IMG/VR virus record: IMGVR_UViG_3300042350_004191 | Coordinates: 146,587-210,586 of that record | Direction: 5' to 3' (one strand) | DNA from: a virus | DNA length: 64,000 nt | The notes under the pieces: generated by a model | Seen by the model: the letters and a program-made list of their open reading frames with translations, nothing else | Databases searched by the model: none | Told to the model about the DNA's origin: nothing | Shown: positions 28,496-37,307 of the stretch, piece by piece | How positions within the stretch are numbered: the stretch's first letter is position 1 | How the letters are laid out: the number at the start of each line of letters is the position of its first letter | Made by a program: the position numbers and the translations under genes

Positions 28496-29401
28496 TTATA
28501 AATTCACGTTAGAATTCAAGTCAGAATTTTGATTAGACTTGGTTATTTGCTCAACATATTCATGAATATAGTCAGCCTTCTCTAATGGTGTTAAATTATT
28601 AATTTCTTCCAATGAAAAATTATATTTTTTCAAAAAAATATTTTCTTGTAAAATAGATCTTTCATCACCAGAAAATATAAATCTAATTAAATCTTGCATT
28701 GTTGCATTAAAAAATTCTAATTTATATTCATTAAATTCTTTTATTTCAAAAAGAGGTATAACAGAAATTTCTTTGAGTAAAGAAAGAACATTTGTTTGAA
28801 TAATTTGTTTTATTGATAACGGTATAGATTCTAACAAAGTATTTTTTTGTTTTGCATCAAATTTTTTAAATTCAAAGTTTTTATCTTTGATAATTATTTT
28901 TTCAATAAACAACGGTAAAGATTTTAAAAATTTATCTAATTGATCATTTGTTAAATTTTCTAAAAAGAACTCTTCGTCTTTTAACATCGGCCAATTTAAG
29001 TGTATTTCTATATTTTCGTCTTTTATAATTTTATATTTTTTGATATTTTCAGCTATATCATAAACAGATTTTAATAAATCAAAAAAGTTTATAATAATTT
29101 TAGTATTTTTTGTTTCTTCGTTTTTTATGGAAAGTTCTACTGTATGTCCAACAGATATTGTTCTTAGACGAATACAAAACATTAAAAATTCTACAATATT
29201 TAAATCAAAAATTTTTTCTTTATCCTTTAAACATTCAGATAAAATATTTATAATGGTATAATGATAATCTATTCTGTAGTCTGCTTCTGGTGGTAAATTA
29301 GTATTACTCTTTATTAGATTATGATATTGCTTATTATTAAATTCTTTAAAATGTAAAACTGTATTAGTATATGGAAACTGTAATGCGTGTGTATAAAACA
29401 T
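28496..29401 (-). CDS. gp26-like baseplate/tail assembly protein, paralogue
   Basis: 301 residues, helical and Lys/Ile/Asn-rich. It contains LHFKEFNNKQYHNLIKS near the N terminus and FKKFDAKQKNTLLESIP near residue 178, both similar to the motif of the downstream gene. That suggests an internal or tandem duplication of one assembly-factor domain. It lies between the tube-fold genes and the tape measure gene. A hub-assembly or chaperone role is inferred. Confidence 0.58.
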   Translation of the reverse strand: MFYTHALQFPYTNTVLHFKEFNNKQYHNLIKSNTNLPPEADYRIDYHYTIINILSECLKDKEKIFDLNIVEFLMFCIRLRTISVGHTVELSIKNEETKNTKIIINFFDLLKSVYDIAENIKKYKIIKDENIEIHLNWPMLKDEEFFLENLTNDQLDKFLKSLPLFIEKIIIKDKNFEFKKFDAKQKNTLLESIPLSIKQIIQTNVLSLLKEISVIPLFEIKEFNEYKLEFFNATMQDLIRFIFSGDERSILQENIFLKKYNFSLEEINNLTPLEKADYIHEYVEQITKSNQNSDLNSNVNL

Positions 29402-29449
29402 TATATTATAGCTTATTCTACAAAGCTTGAAAATAAAGGCTTTTGTTTA

Positions 29450-30163
29450 CTATCTTGTTAAATTTAATAAATTTGGTGTGTTTTGATCTCTTACGTAATA
29501 TTGATCATATACAAAATCTACAGAGGTATATTTCATATCATCGGCCATATATGAATATTGTTCTCCATCAATACCCACCGGAACAATATTGTTAAATCTA
29601 TAAGTTTTTCGTATGGCTTGTTTATTACCACTACCTACTCTTGCCATTAAGTTAACATCACAGTATGAACACTTTACGTTTCTTGTGCTATCAAAATCTC
29701 TAGATATTAAACCATAATACGAAGACAATACCATCCAAGGTCTTATTACTAGATCAACAAAAGACGCATTTGTTTCCAAGAAAGTTATTCTTAATTTTGA
29801 ATATTTTGTTCTAGTATTAGATGTTGCTGGTGGTAAAAATCCACCATATTCTAATCCAGTATTTCCAGCATCAATACCATCATTTGGAAGATTTACTTGT
29901 CTTGCAAATACACAGCCAACGCCATATTGTGTATTATATTCCCAATCAGTTAATTTAGTAATACTGTCTTGTTTAACATGCCAACCAGCCTGACCAAAAT
30001 TTGACTCAATTGCATTTAATCTCTTAGTTACGTCTCCTTGCAAAGCAGGTACACTGTCTATATCGAATATTAGCCACCATTGACTAGCAGACGCAAGAGC
30101 AGTAGGCCACGCAGCTAAAGACTTGAAATAATTTTCATAAGGATAAGGATCTTCACTAGCCAT
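29450..30163 (-). CDS. tail-tube-fold structural protein, 237 aa
   Basis: Beta-rich protein with a central LRITFLETNASFVDLVIRPW and a C-terminal strand-helix pattern that resembles tube-fold proteins. It follows the main tube gene in the late operon, and a GATAAGTA late-like box lies about 10 bases before its ATG. It may be a tube terminator, tube initiator or second tube protein. No sequence motif distinguishes these. Confidence 0.55.
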   Translation of the reverse strand: MASEDPYPYENYFKSLAAWPTALASASQWWLIFDIDSVPALQGDVTKRLNAIESNFGQAGWHVKQDSITKLTDWEYNTQYGVGCVFARQVNLPNDGIDAGNTGLEYGGFLPPATSNTRTKYSKLRITFLETNASFVDLVIRPWMVLSSYYGLISRDFDSTRNVKCSYCDVNLMARVGSGNKQAIRKTYRFNNIVPVGIDGEQYSYMADDMKYTSVDFVYDQYYVRDQNTPNLLNLTR

Positions 30164-30195
30164 ATGCTATATGAATTACTTATCCTTAAGTAAAA

Positions 30196-30735
30196 TTATT
30201 CTACTCTCCAGTATTGGTAAGCAATAGTAGCTGGAACTGTGACAATATCACCAGCAGTGCCAACATTCAGTGTCATTTCTCCCAAATTAGTAATATAGCA
30301 ACCATAGAGATGATATCTTCTAAGTCTGTTACCATTTTTACCAATCAAGTCGAGAGTTGTAACACCTTCATCACCAGCGGGAATAGAATATTCTCCGGTG
30401 CTGGTTTCATCATCAAAGATGCTCTTCATCCAATCTTCAAGTTTGTCACGGACATCAAGCTCTGCATCCATTCTCATAGTAACCTGCCATGCGTTACTAT
30501 TTGGATACTGAACCGTACCGGGAACATTGAATTGAAGTCCCATATAAGGAACTTGAATGTTGTTTATTGTCTTGCTAGGGAGTGTTGTTGATTCGATGTA
30601 AAGCAAATCATCATCGTTGAAGAAGTTTGCTCCACCGAATGCAATTACTCTAAAAAGATTTTGTCTGAAGAAATCTTTTCTACCAGCAACTTCGTGGAAG
30701 TTTCTAATGCCTTGTTGATCTAATATTCCTGCCAT
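30196..30735 (-). CDS. 19: tail tube protein (gp19-like)
   Basis: 179 residues (T4 gp19 has 163). The pattern is characteristic: RKDFFRQNLFRVIAFGG, a IESTTLPSKTINNIQVPYMG strand pair, WQVTMRMD, a central helix (RDKLEDWMKSIFDD), then LYGCYITNLGEMTL and a final YQYWRVE. It polymerises as hexameric rings into the inner tail tube. It is the second gene of the late tail operon, directly after the sheath. Confidence 0.88.
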   Translation of the reverse strand: MAGILDQQGIRNFHEVAGRKDFFRQNLFRVIAFGGANFFNDDDLLYIESTTLPSKTINNIQVPYMGLQFNVPGTVQYPNSNAWQVTMRMDAELDVRDKLEDWMKSIFDDETSTGEYSIPAGDEGVTTLDLIGKNGNRLRRYHLYGCYITNLGEMTLNVGTAGDIVTVPATIAYQYWRVE

Positions 30736-30740
30736 AATTT

Positions 30741-30748
30741 TATTTATC
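30741..30748 (-). promoter_or_regulatory. late promoter box GATAAATA before the tube gene
   Basis: GATAAATA lies 5 bases before the tube ATG. It would give the tube gene its own strong late transcript. Confidence 0.6.
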
Positions 30749-30762
30749 CTTTTATTCTATAA

Positions 30763-33459
30763 TTAGTTGATTAATGCATCTAAGTCTGTACCAGTTCTGG
30801 TAGCAACGAAGTCAGCCAAGATAAATTCAGCGGCTCTAACAGGTTGAATATATATTGCAACTCTGAGTTCGTTTCTATCGATTGTGTCTGGTGTGTTATT
30901 TCTTTCATCACAGATAATTCTGTAATCATAGATGCCTTCTCTTGTCTTTGCTCTTTCGAATAAAGGTGTTAATCTAAGAACAACTCTGTTTCTTGTTGTG
31001 ATTGTATTTGGTTCAAATACAAATCTATTTAAGATAGTTGTTGTGCTCTTTTCTAACCATAAGAAGAGGTTTCTTACATTCAATCTATCGAATGCTGTTT
31101 GATAATTTATGAATGTTTTTTGACCATAAACTACCATACCTTCTCTTGGGAAGTTAACGATAGGATTGTAGGAATGTCTATAAAGAAGATCTCTTTGTCT
31201 TTGATTTGGGTTGAGTGCTAGATCTACAACGCCAGTCAATCTTCCATAATTAAATCCTGCTGGAGCTAACCATGGTGCTCTTCTTCTGGTATTGAGGAGA
31301 ACTCTACCAGCAAAGCCTGATGGTGGCAACCAAACAAATTCGTCTGAGGCTGCATCATAACGTCTCATCCAGTTTGCATATGTTGCCATGTATGTTGAGC
31401 GACCAATTTTTGCATAAAGCACATTCAGAGGTCTTAAAACATCATCAACGAAGTTGAATGTTCTTGAATCGGCTATTTTAGCGTTTTTGCCTTTGACAAA
31501 AACATACCTCAATGGATCAGAAATAAATACGTGATTTTTTCTATTTTGTGCATAATTTCTGAATTTTCTCTGAACATCAACGTAAGCTTCTCTTACGACA
31601 TCAAACTCTTGGTAATAAGCTCTCCAGTTCTTAGGAATGACTTTAAGATTGTTGACATCGACATCTCTTGTGTCATCAAAGTGACCCGCGAGATCTGAAC
31701 CAACATATGGGTTAAATCTTGCAGCACTTAATGCTACGTTTATTGTGCCTAAACCAGCTTCACAAACAATGTCTATGAATGTACTTTCATTTTCAGTTAA
31801 TTCATATGTTTGGAAAACTCTGTCTAATTTAAGACTGAGATCACCAATATTTTTGTTTTTATTATCAACTGATGTAGGTGAGAACAGACTGTGACACCAA
31901 ATAGCTTTGGTTCCTTCAGCAACTCTTACCTTCTTGACAGGTCTACCAAATTGATCGATCCATACGCCTGTTTCAGATATGTTAGGATTAGTTACAAATT
32001 TAATTCTAGAATTGAGATTATTTTCAATTCTATTTTCGATGTTGAAGCTAACTAATCTTCCACCGCGAGGGTCATTTTGCTTTCTCTTGGCATACAATGA
32101 ACCAGCATATGCTTCCACTGTGCTATAATCTAAAGTTATAGCATCCTGAAGGAAAGGTGAAGTGTTTAATCTGTATACAAACAGTTTCAAGGAATCATTG
32201 AATGCATCATCTGAGAAATCATAAGCAGGGAATCTTGACATTCTTTCAGAAACACTTTGGAATGTTACACTTGAATAAGACTCTGTTAATGTGAAGTTTA
32301 ATCTTTCATCAGGAATTCTATAGAAAGACTGACCGACATTATTTCCAGAATTAACTGCGAAAATTGATGTTACAGAACTAAAATCTGTATAAGGAGTATC
32401 ATCTGAATTATCTGCAAGGGCAATGTAAAACCCTTCAAACATATCATTAACCCCTAATTTATCACTGTTGATGATAACAATACCAGCCTTACTTAAATCT
32501 TCTGGGCCATTGATTGTTAATGCGTTTAATGATCTCTTATCATGATAGTTAAGATCATATGATATTACAGTTCCTACACCATTACTGTTACTTGAAACAT
32601 AATTTGTCCAAGAACTTAATGTGTTTAAATCTGTGTTTACTGTTGCCCAAGCAATAGGAGCACCGCCAACCAAGTTTTTATCTAACTTGTTGGCATCATT
32701 TATAAGCCCATTGTCAGCAGCAACAATTCCATCAATATAATCTTGAACTCTTTGATTAAAGTATGCTTGGATATTGAATGCTGTTAAAGGTCTTTGTACT
32801 ACTTGTTGGTTTGGTAAAACAGCAGGACCTTGATATGCATTAGGAGCATATGGGAAATATTTATTGACTTCAGAAACATCACTAACTCTTAAATCATTAA
32901 CTACGTCTAAGAATAAAGCACTAGCTACTGTTCTGTTTAAAGTGAAGGTTTGGTTTGCTACTGTTGATACAGAACTTACTTGTGTACTCCATGTTACACT
33001 TCCTTCTCTGATGTATTTATCGTATTGATTTTGGTCAAATTTAACAGATTTAGGAGGAAGAATGTAATATGCTTCTGCATCAGAATAAGTTTTACCGTGT
33101 GGTAAAACTGGAAATACTAAGGCACTATAATGATTCTGAGGATCTTCTTCTCCTCCATTGGCACCATAGGGCATTCTTGTTACATGAACATCAGAACCAG
33201 TACTAACCAATTGTTCTACAGTATGGGAGAGATAACGCTCTGCGGCTGTTTCAGGTAAGCCGAAAACGGTATTAAATTGAGCCATGCTTGTGATTCTAAC
33301 AACTTGTTCAGTAGGACCCTGTGAAGCGAAACCAGTAACAACTGCGGCTGGTCTAATTGCTGCACCTCCTCCACTAGGTAGTCTTGTTAAGTCAGTTTCA
33401 GTAATTTGAACTCCGGGTGATTCAATTCTTCTTGGTGTTTGTATAATTCTTGTTGCCAT
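30763..33459 (-). CDS. 18: contractile tail sheath protein (gp18-like)
   Basis: 898 residues, larger than T4 gp18 (659), so it probably carries extra surface domains in the middle. The N terminus is a typical sheath start (RIESPGVQITETDLTRLP, then AAVVTGFASQGP). The C-terminal 250 residues have the conserved core with a nucleation strand (RVVLRLTPLFERA; VRAAEFILADFVAT). It forms the sheath around the tube that contracts to drive injection. It is the first gene of the late minus-strand tail operon. Confidence 0.93.
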   Translation of the reverse strand: MATRIIQTPRRIESPGVQITETDLTRLPSGGGAAIRPAAVVTGFASQGPTEQVVRITSMAQFNTVFGLPETAAERYLSHTVEQLVSTGSDVHVTRMPYGANGGEEDPQNHYSALVFPVLPHGKTYSDAEAYYILPPKSVKFDQNQYDKYIREGSVTWSTQVSSVSTVANQTFTLNRTVASALFLDVVNDLRVSDVSEVNKYFPYAPNAYQGPAVLPNQQVVQRPLTAFNIQAYFNQRVQDYIDGIVAADNGLINDANKLDKNLVGGAPIAWATVNTDLNTLSSWTNYVSSNSNGVGTVISYDLNYHDKRSLNALTINGPEDLSKAGIVIINSDKLGVNDMFEGFYIALADNSDDTPYTDFSSVTSIFAVNSGNNVGQSFYRIPDERLNFTLTESYSSVTFQSVSERMSRFPAYDFSDDAFNDSLKLFVYRLNTSPFLQDAITLDYSTVEAYAGSLYAKRKQNDPRGGRLVSFNIENRIENNLNSRIKFVTNPNISETGVWIDQFGRPVKKVRVAEGTKAIWCHSLFSPTSVDNKNKNIGDLSLKLDRVFQTYELTENESTFIDIVCEAGLGTINVALSAARFNPYVGSDLAGHFDDTRDVDVNNLKVIPKNWRAYYQEFDVVREAYVDVQRKFRNYAQNRKNHVFISDPLRYVFVKGKNAKIADSRTFNFVDDVLRPLNVLYAKIGRSTYMATYANWMRRYDAASDEFVWLPPSGFAGRVLLNTRRRAPWLAPAGFNYGRLTGVVDLALNPNQRQRDLLYRHSYNPIVNFPREGMVVYGQKTFINYQTAFDRLNVRNLFLWLEKSTTTILNRFVFEPNTITTRNRVVLRLTPLFERAKTREGIYDYRIICDERNNTPDTIDRNELRVAIYIQPVRAAEFILADFVATRTGTDLDALIN

Positions 33460-33470
33460 ATGTTATGAAA

Positions 33471-33479
33471 ATATTTATC
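33471..33479 (-). promoter_or_regulatory. late promoter box before the sheath gene
   Basis: GATAAATAT, 11 bases before the sheath ATG. It is divergent from a plus-strand late box at 33518 in the same 72-base gap. Confidence 0.6.
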
Positions 33480-33517
33480 TTATTTAAGTACCAATTTACG
33501 TAAAATTATAAAAAAAT

Positions 33518-33524
33518 GTAAATA
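33518..33524 (+). promoter_or_regulatory. late promoter box GTAAATA
   Basis: GTAAATA, 7 bases before the ATG of the 107-residue gene. Confidence 0.5.
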
Positions 33525-33531
33525 GTAGTAT

Positions 33532-33855
33532 ATGAAATCATATAATGAACTTTATACACAGTTACTTAGTGAATATCAAAATACAAATACGGATGTCCAA
33601 AATCCCAATTTTTTAAAATTACAAAATTATTTTAAGCAACTTGGCCAAAATATCGATCCTAAAACTATAGAAGGAATTCTAAAAACATTGGAAGATAAAT
33701 CTGAAAATGTTACGCAAAATACAAATGCAACAGAAAACGAAGAAGACCAAAATCAACCAGAAGTTCCAAAAGAAAAACAAACTTCCCCTAATGTTAGTCC
33801 AGTAATGAATAACCCATTGAACCCTTTCAATAAAAATCAACAAGCAACAGTATAA
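33532..33855 (+). CDS. small late protein with capsid-targeting-like N terminus
   Basis: 107 residues. It begins MKSYNELYTQLLSE, which resembles the T4 internal-protein leader (MKTYQEFIAE) and ends in LSE, fitting the [LI]xE cleavage rule of T4-type prohead protease. The rest is Asn/Gln/Pro-rich and probably disordered. A late box precedes it. Packaging inside the head is inferred; the function after delivery is unknown. Confidence 0.62.
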   Translation: MKSYNELYTQLLSEYQNTNTDVQNPNFLKLQNYFKQLGQNIDPKTIEGILKTLEDKSENVTQNTNATENEEDQNQPEVPKEKQTSPNVSPVMNNPLNPFNKNQQATV

Positions 33856-33858
33856 ATA
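33851..33858 (+). promoter_or_regulatory. late promoter box TATAAATA
   Basis: A perfect TATAAATA overlapping the end of the upstream gene, 6 bases before the next ATG. Confidence 0.7.
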
Positions 33859-33864
33859 TAATAT

Positions 33865-34149
33865 ATGTTACCAGAAAATTTCGATAATTTAGTAACTGAG
33901 CTTTTGGAAGAAGCCAAATGCACAGGACCAACGAAAAAAGCTTCATCTACAGCCAAGGGTAAAAAGTGGATGAAGTGTGTAAAAAACCCAAGTGGTGGTG
34001 GATATAAAAGAATACATTGGGGTCAAAAAGGTGTTCGTGTAACTGGTAAATCCGGTAACACAAAACGTAAAAAATCATTTCGTGCAAGACATAAATGCTC
34101 TGGAGCAAAGGCTGGCACACCACGTTACCAAGCGTGTAAAGATTGGTAA
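33865..34149 (+). CDS. small basic late protein, capsid-targeting-like, DUF5872-like
   Basis: 94 residues. The N terminus NFDNLVTELLEEAK fits a capsid-targeting helix ending in LEE. The mature part is strongly basic, with many Lys, Arg, Gly and Ser residues and cysteines (KWMKCVKNPSGGGYKRIHWG; HKCSGAK; YQACKDW). It belongs with small proteins common in cyanophage-like myoviruses, some annotated DUF5872. A basic, packaged DNA-binding protein is the simplest reading. Confidence 0.65.
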   Translation: MLPENFDNLVTELLEEAKCTGPTKKASSTAKGKKWMKCVKNPSGGGYKRIHWGQKGVRVTGKSGNTKRKKSFRARHKCSGAKAGTPRYQACKDW

Positions 34150-34157
34150 CTTCTTCA

Positions 34158-34958
34158 ATGAAGTCAAAAAAAAGTAAAAAGAAACAGACAGACTCTGTTC
34201 AAAAAAGCCATTCTCAAAACCGTGAGGATACTTCTCCTTATGTATACCAAAGAGAAAAAATTAATTTTGAATTTGGTATTAGGGAACTACCGTGGACAAA
34301 TAAACAAAAAGAACTAATTGAAGCTATTTTAGATAAACATACAAGATGTGTTTTTATTGAAGGGCCAGCAGGTACATCAAAGACATTAACTGCTGTTTAT
34401 GCCGCACTGAACCTTTTGAAAAATAAAAAAATTTCTGACATAATCTTTGTAAGAAGTGCTGTTGAAAGTGCTGATTCTAAAATAGGTTATTTACCCGGTT
34501 CTATTGATGAAAAATTTGAAGCGTATATGGTTCCCTTTATGGAAAAACTTGAAGAACTTTTAGATAAAGGTGCATTGAATAGATTAAGACATGACGAAAG
34601 ATTTAGTGCAACGCCTGTGAATTATATCCGAGGTTTACATTGGGCAGCAAAAACGATCATCGTTGACGAAGCACAAAACATCACATTCAGAGAATTGGTA
34701 ACAACTATTACTAGAATGGGTGAATTTTCAAAAATTATTTTTTGTGGAGATCCTATGCAATCAGATTTACCAGAAGCAAAAGCTGGTGGTTTTTCTAAAA
34801 TGTGTGATTTATTTTCAGATGATGAATGTAAAAAATACGGTATTCATCATTTTAGATTTACAAATGAAGACGTTGTACGATCTGAGTTTGTGAAATTTAT
34901 TGTTAATCGCCTTGAAAATGAAAAAGACACTTGGAAACCAAAAAATGTAAGTAAATAA
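34158..34958 (+). CDS. phoH: PhoH-like ATPase
   Basis: 266 residues from the ATG at 34158; an in-frame TTG 15 bases earlier is less likely. A Lys/Ser-rich N-terminal tail precedes a PhoH P-loop domain: Walker A FIEGPAGTSKTLT near residue 70-82, Walker B TIIVDEAQNI near 171-180, and a sensor segment FCGDPMQSD near 200-208. PhoH proteins are RNA helicase-like ATPases often carried by aquatic phages. Their role in infection is not settled. It sits within the group of small late genes. Confidence 0.88.
   Translation: MKSKKSKKKQTDSVQKSHSQNREDTSPYVYQREKINFEFGIRELPWTNKQKELIEAILDKHTRCVFIEGPAGTSKTLTAVYAALNLLKNKKISDIIFVRSAVESADSKIGYLPGSIDEKFEAYMVPFMEKLEELLDKGALNRLRHDERFSATPVNYIRGLHWAAKTIIVDEAQNITFRELVTTITRMGEFSKIIFCGDPMQSDLPEAKAGGFSKMCDLFSDDECKKYGIHHFRFTNEDVVRSEFVKFIVNRLENEKDTWKPKNVSK
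34951..34957 (+). promoter_or_regulatory. late promoter box GTAAATA
   Basis: GTAAATA overlapping the phoH stop codon region, 5 bases before the next ATG. Confidence 0.5.
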
Positions 34959-34962
34959 TAGA

Positions 34963-35133
34963 ATGGATCAAAATCAACAAAAAGTAGATTATAACAAAGT
35001 ATCAAACAGACCAGTTACATGTATTTATTGTGGTGCTACAGTTGTAGGAAGAGTTCAAAAAACACCACAAGGAGAACAAATAAAGTGGATTTGTGATAGA
35101 TGTAATCAACTAGTAAAAGTAGGAAATGTATGA
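34963..35133 (+). CDS. small zinc-ribbon protein, 56 aa
   Basis: MDQNQQKVDYNK start, then two cysteine pairs (TCIYCGAT near residue 19-26 and WICDRCNQ near 42-49), forming a zinc ribbon. Its stop overlaps the next gene (ATGA), so the two are translationally coupled, and a late box precedes it. It is too short to name; zinc ribbons of this size may bind nucleic acid or a partner protein. Confidence 0.7.
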   Translation: MDQNQQKVDYNKVSNRPVTCIYCGATVVGRVQKTPQGEQIKWICDRCNQLVKVGNV

Positions 35134-35534
35134 ATTTAAAGGATATTATTGAAGAAACTATTACGAATGCGGGTAGCATGAAAGCATATTCTGCTTATGA
35201 ACAACCTGCTCGTAAAGACTTCATTCCTTTAAATCAATCAGATTATAATTTTCAATACAATCAAAATGTAAGACCCGGTGGAGAAAGACTTCCAGAACCA
35301 CCTATACAAGGAGCCGTTCCTTGGCCTTTAGAGGGTGTTGTAGACGATTTTACTAGTAGTTATGTAAATCTCTACACCGCTGGTCAAAAAATCAATGCTT
35401 CAATAAAAGCTAATAAGGCATTATCTGATAATCAAAAAGAAGAATTAAAAAAGTTTTTAAAAGATATTAAAACTATTTTAAATCATATAAAAACACTTGG
35501 GTCTAAAATAGTAGACGTTTCCAAGATCAATTAA
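35130..35534 (+). CDS. small late protein with capsid-targeting-like N terminus, 134 aa
   Basis: Begins MNLKDIIEETITNAG, a short amphipathic helix ending in IEE, matching the [LI]xE prohead-protease rule. The middle has a proline-rich loop (GERLPEPPIQGAVPWP) and the end is a basic helix. It is coupled to the zinc-ribbon gene. Function unknown. Confidence 0.65.
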   Translation: MNLKDIIEETITNAGSMKAYSAYEQPARKDFIPLNQSDYNFQYNQNVRPGGERLPEPPIQGAVPWPLEGVVDDFTSSYVNLYTAGQKINASIKANKALSDNQKEELKKFLKDIKTILNHIKTLGSKIVDVSKIN

Positions 35535-35542
35535 AAATTTTC

Positions 35543-35571
35543 TTGACCTTACAAGAAAATTCTAGTAATCT
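35543..35571 (+). promoter_or_regulatory. sigma70-like promoter, leaderless
   Basis: TTGACC, 17-base spacer, TAATCT; the ATG begins 8 bases after the -10 box. Confidence 0.55.
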
Positions 35572-35579
35572 CGTTATAG

Positions 35580-35981
35580 ATGAAAAATCTTATAAGATCT
35601 ATCTCTATTAATTTAATAGTTTCTGCTTTATTCGGATTGGCCAATGTACTGTTTGGTGGTAATTTTCTTTACGTATTTGCGTTTGCTTTTTTAATTCAAT
35701 ACGTACTTTACTCTGTAATAGCAACTATCATAATAAACTATTATAGAGAAAAAACAAAACAAATAGAATTAAATAAATTAGAAAATTTATCGACTATTCT
35801 TGAGTGTGCTTATTGTAAGCAAAAAAATTTATTAACATTTATACCTGAACAAAATGAAAGAACAGAGTTTATCTGTACTTCTTGTAATAAAGAAAACGCT
35901 GTGATTATTAATTTTACAGTTGCCAGAATCACAGATTCTTTGCCAATCAATTCACTTTTAACTGATGAAGACAAAAAATAA
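35580..35981 (+). CDS. two-TM membrane protein with cytoplasmic zinc ribbon
   Basis: 133 residues. Two hydrophobic segments at about 9-29 and 33-54 are followed by a positively charged stretch and a CAYCKQKN plus CTSCNKEN zinc ribbon. The charge pattern puts both termini in the cytoplasm. It has an early-type leaderless promoter, unlike its late-box neighbours, so it may act early at the host membrane. Function unknown. Confidence 0.7.
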   Translation: MKNLIRSISINLIVSALFGLANVLFGGNFLYVFAFAFLIQYVLYSVIATIIINYYREKTKQIELNKLENLSTILECAYCKQKNLLTFIPEQNERTEFICTSCNKENAVIINFTVARITDSLPINSLLTDEDKK

Positions 35982-36258
35982 AACTAAACAAACTAACATT
36001 GACCTGTCCGGTAAAAATATATACGAAGAAACTATGTATTATGCTAGATGGATAGCTTTATACGAAGCAATCAACATGATTGCTGAAGAAGCAAAACAGA
36101 GAAAAAAAGAGTTTGATGTTCTCAAACTTAGTCCAGTTAAGATTAAAAAATACATTTCTAGTGTAGAAGATCATATTCAAAAAAGACTTTTACAAGAAAA
36201 ATTAGGTGTTGATTTTTATATTAAAGACAAAGATAAAGAAAAGACCTATTCTGTCTAA
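35965..36258 (+). CDS. hypothetical protein, 97 aa
   Basis: Not recognised. Basic N terminus, then helices (YYARWIALYEAINMIAEEAKQ). It overlaps the upstream gene by 17 bases and converges on the neck protein gene. Confidence 0.62.
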   Translation: MKTKNKTKQTNIDLSGKNIYEETMYYARWIALYEAINMIAEEAKQRKKEFDVLKLSPVKIKKYISSVEDHIQKRLLQEKLGVDFYIKDKDKEKTYSV

Positions 36259-36884
36259 TAATCACCATAGACATTATCATTACTACAGGGGTTCTGTAGG
36301 TATGAAAAATTTTCTTGGGAGTCTTGTTCGATAGTATCATTGTCACTGACATTGGTATTATTTCCAACACCAGCACCGGGACCACCTGTTTCGTGGCTGT
36401 AATCATACCTACGACCCTTGAAGAACCAAAGATAATGTCCAGCTATAGGATTTATTTGAAACTCGTCTATAACCTCTGTTAATTCAAATACATTAGCACC
36501 ACGTTTCGGAAAGTGTATTCTATCAGCACCAAATTCTGTCAATTCAATAACATCACCAGCTTTGGGTTCACTACCGACACCAAATAATGCTTCAAACATT
36601 TCAGGATGAATAACACCATTTATATCACTATCGGCTACAATACCAAATTTAGAAAGAAGATATGAATCATTGTTAAGATTTAATAGAACAACAAGTTCTT
36701 TCCCTTCACCAAAACCCGAAACCGTATCTTCACCATATAAATCGTCAGCAGAAGATAAAGAAGTTAAATTAGAAAAAAACTTAACTTCTTGACCAAACAT
36801 TTCAATTTGTTCTTTGTTCCAACGATTGAAGTTTGACCTTTCGTTAGCATTAATTTTTTTATTTAAAAATCTAACCTTTTCCAT
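36255..36884 (-). CDS. neck protein (gp14-like)
   Basis: 209 residues (T4 gp14 has 256). Residues about 40-90 hold the pattern DDLYGED, then LLSKFGIVADSD. Later, GDVIELTEFGADRIHFPKRG and NPIAGHYLWFFKGRRYDYSHE follow the order seen in T4-type gp14. In T4, gp13 and gp14 form the neck ring that seals the filled head and receives the tail. The C-terminal 45 residues are Asn/Asp/Gly-rich and probably disordered. No gp13 homologue is obvious next to it. Confidence 0.66.
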   Translation of the reverse strand: MEKVRFLNKKINANERSNFNRWNKEQIEMFGQEVKFFSNLTSLSSADDLYGEDTVSGFGEGKELVVLLNLNNDSYLLSKFGIVADSDINGVIHPEMFEALFGVGSEPKAGDVIELTEFGADRIHFPKRGANVFELTEVIDEFQINPIAGHYLWFFKGRRYDYSHETGGPGAGVGNNTNVSDNDTIEQDSQENFSYLQNPCSNDNVYGDY

Positions 36885-36887
36885 ATT

Positions 36888-37241
36888 TTATTTTTTACGT
36901 ACAACAAAATATTTTGTACCCTTTCTTACTAAAAATAAATCTGTTCTTCCTAGAGATTTTTTAAAATCACCAGTTTCTTTTTCTATATTTCGTCTAAAAA
37001 TTTTTGCTAACTCTTTTGCTACTGTAAGTGGAATTTTATCAAATTTTAAATTTTTATTCATTTTAAATCTTTTGATAATATAATGTGATCGTTTAATATT
37101 ATCAGAATCAGGAACAAAATTTAAACCTTTTTTACGGTCTATCGTATTTCTATTTAAAGACTGTGTGTGTTTTCTAGAATTTTTTGTAGGTTTTACAATA
37201 TCAGATTTTTGGTTATAAAAATTTTTAAAGCTAGAAATCAT
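36888..37241 (-). CDS. small basic late protein, 117 aa
   Basis: Not recognised. It is strongly basic throughout, starts MISSFKNFYNQ and ends YFVVRKK. It has a perfect TATAAATA late box and is followed 3 bases later by the neck gene, so it is a late structural or head-associated gene by context. Confidence 0.65.
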   Translation of the reverse strand: MISSFKNFYNQKSDIVKPTKNSRKHTQSLNRNTIDRKKGLNFVPDSDNIKRSHYIIKRFKMNKNLKFDKIPLTVAKELAKIFRRNIEKETGDFKKSLGRTDLFLVRKGTKYFVVRKK

Positions 37242-37246
37242 ATATC

Positions 37247-37254
37247 TATTTATA
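37247..37254 (-). promoter_or_regulatory. T4-type late promoter box TATAAATA
   Basis: A perfect box, 5 bases before the ATG of the basic late protein. It partly overlaps the terminator of the upstream gene. Confidence 0.65.
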
Positions 37255-37290
37255 AAAAAACTCCATCTTTTCAGATGGAGTTTTCTTTTT
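37254..37290 (-). terminator. Rho-independent terminator (likely bidirectional)
   Basis: A 12-bp stem (AAAACTCCATCT / AGATGGAGTTTT) with a 4-base loop and a T run on both sides. On the minus strand it ends the prohead-core-like gene. Confidence 0.85.
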
Positions 37291-37307
37291 TAATTTTTAT
37301 TAATTAA

